Part shown: positions 54,226 to 61,517 of the stretch, in pieces | Layout: every line of letters starts with the position of its first letter | Position numbering within the stretch: position 1 is the stretch's first letter | Assembly (NCBI RefSeq): GCF_010119975.1 | Contig: NZ_CP048222.1 | Coordinates: forward strand, 3,304,501 to 3,368,500 | Origin: Rhodocytophaga rosea | GTDB lineage: Bacteria; Bacteroidota; Bacteroidia; Cytophagales; 172606-1 | Reading direction: 5' to 3' | DNA: 64,000 nucleotides | The notes under the pieces: model-generated | Told to the model about the DNA's origin: nothing | What the model saw: only the letters and a program-made list of their open reading frames with translations | The model's database searches: none | Made by a program: the position numbers and the translations under genes

Positions 54226-57171
54226 ATGACCAAAGATATATTACAAACCCTTGCTGCCCAGTTAGAAGGAGAATTACAATTTGATACTACTATGCGTACC
54301 TTGTACGCTACAGATGCATCAGCCTACCGGGAAATGCCGCTGGCGGTTGCTTTTCCTAAGAATGAAAGCGATATTAAAAAGCTGATCCAATTTGCCAGAC
54401 AGCACAAAACATCCCTCATTCCCCGTACAGCCGGTACTTCGCTTGCCGGACAGGTGGTAGGAAGTGGAATTATTGTAGATGTATCCAGAACATTTACCAA
54501 AATACTGGAGGTAAATACAGTAGAAAAATGGGTACGGGTACAACCAGGGGTTATCCGGGATGAATTGAATCTGTTTCTGAAAGAATACGGCTTGTATTTT
54601 GGTCCGGAAACTTCCACGGCTAACCGGGCTATGATTGGTGGTATGGTAGGAAATAACTCCTGTGGTTCTAATTCAGTAGTATATGGCAGCACACGTGAAC
54701 ATTTAATTTCAGTAAAAGCGATTTTAAGTGACGGTTCAGAAACAGAATTTAAATCACTCAATGCTGCTCAGTTTCAAGAAAAATGCAGGGGTGGAAATGG
54801 TACCACTTCATTAGAGCAGCAACTGTATCAATCTATTGAGAAGATACTCAGTGTTCCGGCGCATCAGGAAGAGATACGAAAAGAATTTCCCAAGAAAAAT
54901 ATTCAGCGGCGTAATACTGGTTATGCCATAGATCTATTGCTGGAAACCGATCCGTTTACGCTAGGTGCCGAAGATTTTAATTTCTGCAAACTGATTGCCG
55001 GATCAGAAGGTACCCTGGCATTTCTCACAGAAATTAAGTTGAATGTAGTGCCTTTACCTCCGAAAGAAGCGGGATTAGTGTGTATTCATTGCAATAGCAT
55101 CGATGAAGCTTTACGGGCTAACCTCATCGCCTTACAATATAAACCCAGTGCTTGTGAACTCATTGATCATTATATTCTGGATTGTACCAAAAACAACATT
55201 GAGCAGAGTAAAAACCGGTTTTTTGTAAAAGGGGAACCAGGCGCTATTCTGGTAGTAGAACTGTCCAGAGATACCAGGGAAGAGGTATCTGCATTGGCAG
55301 CCGCCATGCAGGCAGATATGGAAAAAGCTGGATATGGCTACCATTTTCCTTTGCTGTTTGGCGAGGATACTAAAAAAATATGGACACTCCGTAAAGCTGG
55401 TTTAGGTTTACTTTCCAATATGCCAGGCGATGCCAAACCGGTTCCTGTTATTGAAGATACGGCTATTGATGTGCAGGAATTACCAGAATATATCCAGGAA
55501 TTTAATGAGATTCTGAAAAAATACAATCTGTATTCAGTGCATTATGCACATGCTGGTTCCGGTGAATTGCATCTGCGACCTATTATCAACCTGAAAACAG
55601 CAGAAGGAAATGCGCTGTTCCGGAAAATTGCCGAAGAAATTGCAGCACTGGTGAAAAAATATAAAGGTTCACTCAGTGGCGAACATGGCGACGGACGGTT
55701 ACGGGGTGAGTTTATTAAGTTTATGGTGGGCGAGAAAAATTACCGATTGCTGGAAGAAGTAAAACGTACCTGGGATCCACAGAATATCTTCAACCCAGGA
55801 AAAATTGTAGATACGCCGCCTATGCACACCATGCTTAGGTTCGTTCCTGGCCAGGATACACCACAATTCAATACTGTATTTGATTTTGGAAAAACGGAAG
55901 GCATTTTACGGGCTGCCGAACAATGTAATGGTTCCGGTGACTGCCGCAAAACCCAGCTTAGTGGCGGTACGATGTGCCCCAGTTATATGGCTACTAAAAA
56001 TGAAAAAGATACGACCAGGGCGAGGGCGAATATTCTACGTGAATTCCTGACGAATTCTGACAAAACCAACCGCTTCAACCATGAGGAAATAAAGGAAGTA
56101 ATGGATTTGTGTATCTCCTGCAAAGGCTGTAAGTCTGAATGTCCTTCGAATGTAGATATGGCCAAAATGAAGGCTGAATTTTTGCAGCATTATTATGATG
56201 CCAACGGCATTCCGTTCCGCACCAGAATGGTGGGTAATTTTACCAGGGCTAATCATCTGGCGGCGATTGCACCTTTTATGTATAATACTGTTTTTTCGAA
56301 TGGATTTACGTCTGGTATCGCCAAAAAAGTAATGGGTTTTGCCCCGGAAAGAAGTGTTCCCTTGTTGCAGGAAACTACCTTACGCAAATGGTACAAAAAG
56401 CATAATAAACAAAAAGCAAGCAGTACGGCAAAAAGTCCATTTGGAAAAGTATATCTGTTCTGCGATGAATTTACCGATTTTAACGATACACATATCGGCA
56501 TTAAAGCCATTCAATTACTCGAAAAACTAGGGTATGAAGTGATTATTCCAGAACATATCGAAAGCGGACGTACCTATATTTCCAAAGGCTTATTACGGGA
56601 CGCTAAAAAAATAGCTGTTCGCAATGTGGAAATGCTGAAAGGATTAATTACCCCGGAAACACCTCTCATTGGCATTGAACCTTCTGCTATTCTTACCCTG
56701 CGTGACGAATATTTAGACCTGGTTGATAACGAACTGTTGCCAGAAGCAGTAAAGATCGCCGGAAACACACTCCTAATTGACGAATTTATCGCCCGGGAAA
56801 TAGACAAAGGAAATATCACTAAACAATCTTTCACACAGACGGAGCGGCTTATTAAATTACACGGACACTGTCACCAGAAAGCATTATCGTCCTTAACACA
56901 TACCAAGAAAATGCTGTCTTTGCCAGAAAATTATACCATGCACCTGATTCCCTCTGGTTGTTGTGGTATGGCTGGTTCATTCGGCTACGAAAAGGAACAT
57001 TATGAAGTTTCCATGCAAATCGGCGAACTGGTTCTATTCCCAACCGTCCGGAAACAGCCGGAAGATGTAATCATTGCAGCCCCTGGCACTAGTTGCCGCC
57101 ACCAGATTAAGGATGGCACAGGCCGGAAAGCCTTGCATCCGGTAGAAATTTTGTATGAAGCGCTTAAATAA
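54226..57171 (+). CDS. FAD-linked oxidase/Fe-S dehydrogenase, D-lactate dehydrogenase-like
   Basis: A 981-residue fused enzyme of the GlcD-plus-GlpC type. The N-terminal FAD_binding_4 domain (about 30-210) has IPRTAGTSLAGQVVGSGIIVD. The FAD-oxidase C domain (about 270-530) has HYAHAGSGELHLRPI and GSLSGEHGDGRLRGE. A 4Fe-4S region follows, with CNGSGDCRKTQLSGGTMCP and CISCKGCKSECPSNVDMAKMK. Two CCG-type domains end it (HGHCHQKAL, SGCCGMAGSFGYEKEHYEVS). Relatives oxidise D-lactate or other 2-hydroxy acids, passing electrons to quinones. The exact substrate is open. It ends one base before the convergent tubulin-like gene. Confidence 0.94.
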   Translation: MTKDILQTLAAQLEGELQFDTTMRTLYATDASAYREMPLAVAFPKNESDIKKLIQFARQHKTSLIPRTAGTSLAGQVVGSGIIVDVSRTFTKILEVNTVEKWVRVQPGVIRDELNLFLKEYGLYFGPETSTANRAMIGGMVGNNSCGSNSVVYGSTREHLISVKAILSDGSETEFKSLNAAQFQEKCRGGNGTTSLEQQLYQSIEKILSVPAHQEEIRKEFPKKNIQRRNTGYAIDLLLETDPFTLGAEDFNFCKLIAGSEGTLAFLTEIKLNVVPLPPKEAGLVCIHCNSIDEALRANLIALQYKPSACELIDHYILDCTKNNIEQSKNRFFVKGEPGAILVVELSRDTREEVSALAAAMQADMEKAGYGYHFPLLFGEDTKKIWTLRKAGLGLLSNMPGDAKPVPVIEDTAIDVQELPEYIQEFNEILKKYNLYSVHYAHAGSGELHLRPIINLKTAEGNALFRKIAEEIAALVKKYKGSLSGEHGDGRLRGEFIKFMVGEKNYRLLEEVKRTWDPQNIFNPGKIVDTPPMHTMLRFVPGQDTPQFNTVFDFGKTEGILRAAEQCNGSGDCRKTQLSGGTMCPSYMATKNEKDTTRARANILREFLTNSDKTNRFNHEEIKEVMDLCISCKGCKSECPSNVDMAKMKAEFLQHYYDANGIPFRTRMVGNFTRANHLAAIAPFMYNTVFSNGFTSGIAKKVMGFAPERSVPLLQETTLRKWYKKHNKQKASSTAKSPFGKVYLFCDEFTDFNDTHIGIKAIQLLEKLGYEVIIPEHIESGRTYISKGLLRDAKKIAVRNVEMLKGLITPETPLIGIEPSAILTLRDEYLDLVDNELLPEAVKIAGNTLLIDEFIAREIDKGNITKQSFTQTERLIKLHGHCHQKALSSLTHTKKMLSLPENYTMHLIPSGCCGMAGSFGYEKEHYEVSMQIGELVLFPTVRKQPEDVIIAAPGTSCRHQIKDGTGRKALHPVEILYEALK

Positions 57172-57172
57172 G

Positions 57173-58618
57173 TTATGGAAGCGGCTTTATGTTCTCCTCA
57201 AACAGTTTGCCTGTGCCCTGATACATGAGTTCCATAAAGTCTCTGGGAGATTTATCGCGGATAATAGAAGTACGCAGGTTGGTGAAAATGCCATCCAGAT
57301 AAGTAAAGTCTACAGCCGTTTTAAATACCTTTCCTTCTTTAATCGGCTTACCACCGTTAATTAACAAACTCAGGTCACCATTAAGATTAAATAAACGTAA
57401 GGCCCGGTCATTGTCATGCAGTTCTTTCAGCCAGGGATAAAAATGATTCTGGAAAAAAGTAGTTAAATCTTTATAAAAAGGCTCTGTATCCAGTTTTTTG
57501 CTTAGTTCCAGCGTTTCATGATATGGATGACGGCTGGCATTGCGGAGGTGTTCGGTATAATGTTTAGCAAATACCATCAGTTGAGTAAGTGGCTGACCGA
57601 TCAGGTTTTTGGTTTCTGCAGACAAATGCCCAAAACCAATCTGGCTTACCTCTCTGGCATCGCTCTTTAAGCCATATTCATGATACACGGTACGGCCTTC
57701 ATTTAATTCGCTTTCGCGGTAATCCAGAAAATCAATTATCGACAGCGCACCTATTAACTCGACAATGTGTGCCTGGTTTTTTTGCTCTTCGCCCCCTTCG
57801 CTGTTCTGGTAACTTTTATGCATAGTATCAGCCAGGTAATACAGCGCATTCAGGCCTTTCAGGTTATGCAGGTAATAGGAGAGGGCAGCCTTGGTTTTGG
57901 TGATAAATGTATTGGAATCAATTGCACTATTATCGCTGTCGTGCAGGCCAAAATAGGGCTTTACGGTAAGTGCGCCAATAATAGAATTAGCAATAGCTCC
58001 GGCACCGGCATAAGTAGATTCGGTACTCCTGAATTTTTTCAGCAGCAATGGAAAACCGGAAGCGCCAGTTCCACCAAAAATAGAACTGATAATAAAAATA
58101 CGGTCGCCAGGGGTAAATGCTTTTCCGAATGAATTAAATTCAGGTGAATCAGTTAGCTTGTTAAGTACAATACTGCCAATATTAGGATTTCCTTTAAAAC
58201 CTACTTCCAGGGTGCTTTCCCGGCTTTGTTTGCCAAATAACAGGCTTAGCAAATCCTGCGAACGGTTGGATAGATTATGGTAATCTATAAAATTTTCGAA
58301 GGTTTCGTTATTGGCCAGAAACGGAAAGTTGAAGCCAGAACTTAGTTTGCCGTCTTTGTCATTCCACACATCCTGCAGGGTAGCAATGTCTGTTTTGAAA
58401 AAACCGTGTTCCCGTTTGCCAATTCCTGCATGAATATTTTTATAAAGTTTCAGTAAGTTCATCGTCCGGACAGTATCGCCATTGCGGGCATCCGGGTCAA
58501 TCAGGATGGGCACAATCCGGGAAGCATTCACAGGTACACCTGCAGCCATTAGCATCGCCAGCGATTTAATTACCCTGGCACCTGTTCCTCCAATACCAAA
58601 TAAAAATAATTTACTCAT
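57173..58618 (-). CDS. FtsZ/tubulin-superfamily protein (tubulin-like)
   Basis: A 481-residue protein if started at ATG 58618 (MSKLFLFGIGGTGARVIKSL); an upstream Met at 58654 adds 12 residues. The Gly-rich loop GIGGTGARV (8-16) and the signature FGGTGASGFP (181-190) match the nucleotide-binding edge and T4 GGTG loop of the FtsZ/tubulin fold, as in the Tubulin_2/FtsZ-like families. It lacks the canonical FtsZ GGGTGTG, and about 290 residues with a helical composition follow. It may bind GTP and polymerise. It is last in a minus-strand operon with two small membrane proteins and a vWA-like lipoprotein. Makarova and Koonin described FtsZ-like proteins next to vWA proteins as a predicted membrane-remodelling system; this fits that description, but function is inference. 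Confidence 0.75.
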   Translation of the reverse strand: MSKLFLFGIGGTGARVIKSLAMLMAAGVPVNASRIVPILIDPDARNGDTVRTMNLLKLYKNIHAGIGKREHGFFKTDIATLQDVWNDKDGKLSSGFNFPFLANNETFENFIDYHNLSNRSQDLLSLLFGKQSRESTLEVGFKGNPNIGSIVLNKLTDSPEFNSFGKAFTPGDRIFIISSIFGGTGASGFPLLLKKFRSTESTYAGAGAIANSIIGALTVKPYFGLHDSDNSAIDSNTFITKTKAALSYYLHNLKGLNALYYLADTMHKSYQNSEGGEEQKNQAHIVELIGALSIIDFLDYRESELNEGRTVYHEYGLKSDAREVSQIGFGHLSAETKNLIGQPLTQLMVFAKHYTEHLRNASRHPYHETLELSKKLDTEPFYKDLTTFFQNHFYPWLKELHDNDRALRLFNLNGDLSLLINGGKPIKEGKVFKTAVDFTYLDGIFTNLRTSIIRDKSPRDFMELMYQGTGKLFEENIKPLP

Positions 58619-58678
58619 TAGCTTATTCCATTCCAGTTGTACACCTAACAACAATAATTAGTATGAAAATGTTTTTGC

Positions 58679-59095
58679 TTATTTCAAGGGAAACTTAAAT
58701 GGTACATAAGGTGCATGTCTCGACCAGGTTTTCAGCAGTAAAGAGAACAGCACAAAAAATAGCATACTATAGAAGGCATTTTCTACCGCAAAGAAATAGA
58801 AATAAGGTTCGTAATCGTCGAAATGCACTTCCAGTCCATTGGCTATTTTGTTCAATGCAATAATGAAGCAGATCACTGCATTCACCAGCAATACCGCAAA
58901 CCAGTATCCATTATAATTGAATCTTGCCCTGGTACTTAAGCTGTTCATGCCATAGTAATAAACAATCACAGCAATTAAGGTAATAAACAGCGTAAGCAGC
59001 CCTACCGATGGAAAAATCTCGCCCCGGATCAAAGCCGCTTCGTTTGGGTGTTCCCCAATAAATAATTCGTATAAAAACGTGAATAGTTCCTGCAT
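58679..59095 (-). CDS. small membrane protein, about three to four TM segments
   Basis: A 138-residue integral membrane protein of no recognised family. Hydrophobic stretches are SVGLLTLFITLIAVIVYYYG, YWFAVLLVNAVICFIIALN and YSMLFFVLFSLLLKTW, with a possible weaker one near the start. The FNYNGYWFAV and acidic VHFDDYEPYFYFFAVENAF parts lie between. It sits just upstream of the tubulin-like gene (60-base gap) in the same operon and may anchor it at the membrane. Confidence 0.75.
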   Translation of the reverse strand: MQELFTFLYELFIGEHPNEAALIRGEIFPSVGLLTLFITLIAVIVYYYGMNSLSTRARFNYNGYWFAVLLVNAVICFIIALNKIANGLEVHFDDYEPYFYFFAVENAFYSMLFFVLFSLLLKTWSRHAPYVPFKFPLK

Positions 59096-59180
59096 ACAAC
59101 TAAAGAACTGAAAAAATCGATGTATCTGATTAACTTATATTTTTCACTAATATTGCTTTTCAACCAAGAGCCTGATTATG

Positions 59181-59660
59181 CTAGGCTTCTTTTTGCTTTT
59201 TAGAAAATCTCTCAAAAATAAATCCAATAGGGATTTGCAAAACATACATAATAACCAAGGTGCCAATCAACATATTAATGAATAATTTTTGATTTCTATT
59301 TTTTGGATAATTAATGAAACTGTAATACTTCCAAAAATCCTCAGGTTTGTCCGGATTATAAATGACTTGTAAATTTTTATATTCTTCATTGAATTTAATT
59401 AATGCATCCTTTGCTCCCTGTGATCCAATCTTACCTGATCTGTAAATTGTTTCGCCTTTCACTGTTGAAAATTGGTATCTATAAACATGTGGTGGAATGC
59501 GATTTTGCTCAAATTCAGCAGTAACCTTTGTAACAATTCCATGTTGCTTCAAATCATTATAATGTAAATATGCATGGTATTGCATATAAATATTAATTAG
59601 TAATGAAATAGCTAATGCAATCAGATATGCTTTTCGAGTTTTGCTCATCTTTACATGCAC
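59181..59660 (-). CDS. two-TM membrane protein, DUF3592-like
   Basis: A 159-residue protein. One TM is near the start (AYLIALAISLLINIYMQYHA), followed by an extracytoplasmic beta-type domain of about 90 residues (VYRYQFSTVKGETIYRSGKI, LQVIYNPDKPEDFW). A second TM (LFINMLIGTLVIMYVLQIPIG) lies near the end. The YNPxxPE motif between two TMs is that of DUF3592-like proteins. It is 13 bases after the vWA-like gene; codon use looks more AT-rich than its neighbours, so it may be a later insertion into the operon. Confidence 0.7.
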   Translation of the reverse strand: MHVKMSKTRKAYLIALAISLLINIYMQYHAYLHYNDLKQHGIVTKVTAEFEQNRIPPHVYRYQFSTVKGETIYRSGKIGSQGAKDALIKFNEEYKNLQVIYNPDKPEDFWKYYSFINYPKNRNQKLFINMLIGTLVIMYVLQIPIGFIFERFSKKQKEA

Positions 59661-59673
59661 TACTAAAATCAGA

Positions 59674-60993
59674 TCATTCTTTTACAAGCGGCACCGAAAT
59701 CGTAAAATAATCAGCATCATCCTGGTAAGCTTGTTTTACGCCTTCAATTAAATAGGCCAGAGCAAACGTCTTGCCTTCGTTGTTCTCCTGGTTACTGTCG
59801 TCATTGGTGTTCCATTCTTCATACCAGGGAGCCTCTTTTTTTGCCAGAGATAAATCAAAACTGCCTTGTTTGCCTTTAATACTGCTGATTTCAATAGCTA
59901 CCAAATGAGTGAGGTTATTTTTTTGCGCCAGCGTATTATCGCTTTTCTGCAACGAAACAGCATCTATGGGGTCAACAGAGACAATGCTGCCTTCTATATT
60001 TTTGCCTTCAAAAAGCAGATTACTTGTTAAATAACGTTTGGTGGTTAAGTTATCCGGAAAAGCCGACAGATCTAAACCAATACCCAGTTCCAGAGTGCGG
60101 CCTTTGTATAATTCAACATCTTCTATGCCCTGATTATTCCGGGTTACCACAAACTCCCCTTTTTTACCGGCATAATTCATTACGCTAAACATAGGTTTAT
60201 TATTGAATGCAAATCCAAAGTGTAATTCTTCTTCGGGCGCAAATCCACTTTTTTTCAAGGCTTTATTGAGCGCATCTACTTTCTGGCTGTTGCCGAAAAT
60301 CCAGATATAAAATGGCCGCTGTACTTTGCTATATTGCTGTACGCCTTTGGGATAGGGATAATATTTACCGGTAAAATCAGATACAAATGCATATACTGAA
60401 GTAGCCGTATTGGCTTTTTCATAGCGGTTAAAAATCCGGTTTACCTGCCCCTGAATGATAGATTTATTGTTAATATCAAAATCGGAGAGGATAAAATCGG
60501 AAATAAAAATATTCACCGTTTGGGAATTATTCCGGGATTGCAGCATAGTAAATATATCTACAATGAGTGAATTAGCTCCGGCAGCTACTTTAGGTGTTTT
60601 TAACAGATTCAAAAAGGCTTCCGCATTTTCGATCTTTTGTAGGGTAGTATCTTTGGGAATCAGGAAAAACCCGGTATTGGAGATCATCCCGTCCGTTTCG
60701 AGTTCGTCTAGTTTAGAAGTCAGGTCTGCTACGATCTCTTTAAAATCAGTCGCTCCATTCAGATAGCCATTCATACTGGCAGAAGTTTCCAGGTACAAAT
60801 TCACCCGGTTAATGGAAACTGATTTAGTCGGCTGTGCTTCTTCAGCCGTTGCCTGAGCTTCTTCTGATTTTGAAGGTTTAGTTTTGTTTTTTTTAGATGA
60901 ATCACTGCCTCCGGAACAGCCTGCTATGAGCAATGCCCAAAAGAGAAGCGCATAAAAAAATATAGGTTTATAATGCATTTGCACAGTAGCCAA
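59674..60993 (-). CDS. vWA-like lipoprotein, first gene of the tubulin-like operon
   Basis: A 439-residue lipoprotein. The lipobox LLIAGCSGGS is followed by a Lys/Ser/Glu/Ala linker (about 30-58). Then comes a von Willebrand A-like domain: VNLYLETSASMNGYL at about 63-79, ANSLIVDIFTMLQSRN and NIFISDFILSD, where the MIDAS pattern DxSxS appears as E-T-S-A-S. The remaining ~200 residues form a second domain, ending in KTFALAYLIEGVKQAYQDD. The first Met may be 60993 or the one at 60978 (MHYKPIFF). It probably sits on the periplasmic side of the inner or outer membrane. The place at the head of the operon with a tubulin-like protein supports a shared role. Confidence 0.75.
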   Translation of the reverse strand: MATVQMHYKPIFFYALLFWALLIAGCSGGSDSSKKNKTKPSKSEEAQATAEEAQPTKSVSINRVNLYLETSASMNGYLNGATDFKEIVADLTSKLDELETDGMISNTGFFLIPKDTTLQKIENAEAFLNLLKTPKVAAGANSLIVDIFTMLQSRNNSQTVNIFISDFILSDFDINNKSIIQGQVNRIFNRYEKANTATSVYAFVSDFTGKYYPYPKGVQQYSKVQRPFYIWIFGNSQKVDALNKALKKSGFAPEEELHFGFAFNNKPMFSVMNYAGKKGEFVVTRNNQGIEDVELYKGRTLELGIGLDLSAFPDNLTTKRYLTSNLLFEGKNIEGSIVSVDPIDAVSLQKSDNTLAQKNNLTHLVAIEISSIKGKQGSFDLSLAKKEAPWYEEWNTNDDSNQENNEGKTFALAYLIEGVKQAYQDDADYFTISVPLVKE

Positions 60994-61105
60994 TAAATAC
61001 CCTTGTTTTATTCTGATGAAACGTAATTATATGGCATTTATTGATGGAACGCAACAGTTCTTACAGAGACGGGAATATAAGTTGATAAATTTGCAATTTT
61101 TGACT

Positions 61106-61156
61106 CGGCTCCTTTGCCTTTTATCTGTTTTTGAAAGAAATGAAGGAAAGGAGCCG
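61106..61156. other. strong hairpin between the vWA-like gene and the small membrane gene
   Basis: Stem CGGCTCCTTT(G)CCTT at 61106-61120 with AAGGAAAGGAGCCG at 61143-61156, one bulged base. There is no T-run on either strand. It separates the 61167 gene from the operon below and may end transcription or shape the leader of the vWA-like gene. Confidence 0.5.
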
Positions 61157-61166
61157 GGTAAGAAGA

Positions 61167-61442
61167 TTAATTATTAGCATCTCCGCCATCTCTGGTATCC
61201 TGCTGGGTTTGTTCTTTGGGTGTAGCTGTATCTTTTCTTCCATCTTGCTGAGGGTCAATGGTAACAAAAAATATAATTGCAAATATCAACACCAGCGAAC
61301 CATAAATAGCCAGCACTTTTCCTCTTGTTTTAGTATTAGTCCACCATAATACGATGAATGGCCGGATGAGGCCAGCCGTGAGTAAGAAGGCAGAGAATAT
61401 CAGTATAAATCCGGCAATATTATGTAATACCTGCGAATCCAT
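61167..61442 (-). CDS. small two-TM membrane protein
   Basis: A 91-residue protein with two hydrophobic segments (HNIAGFILIFSAFLLTAGLI and VLAIYGSLVLIFAIIFFVTI) and a hydrophilic acidic tail rich in Asp, Gln and Thr. No family recognised. It lies 76 bases after the gene of the MG2/plug protein and is separated from the next gene by a hairpin, so it belongs with either. Confidence 0.65.
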   Translation of the reverse strand: MDSQVLHNIAGFILIFSAFLLTAGLIRPFIVLWWTNTKTRGKVLAIYGSLVLIFAIIFFVTIDPQQDGRKDTATPKEQTQQDTRDGGDANN

Positions 61443-61517
61443 TTTTATAGGGTTTAAAATGTGAAATTAACCCTGGTATGTACGGATAAGTAGTTATGGT
61501 AGTTGCAGCCTCGTATT

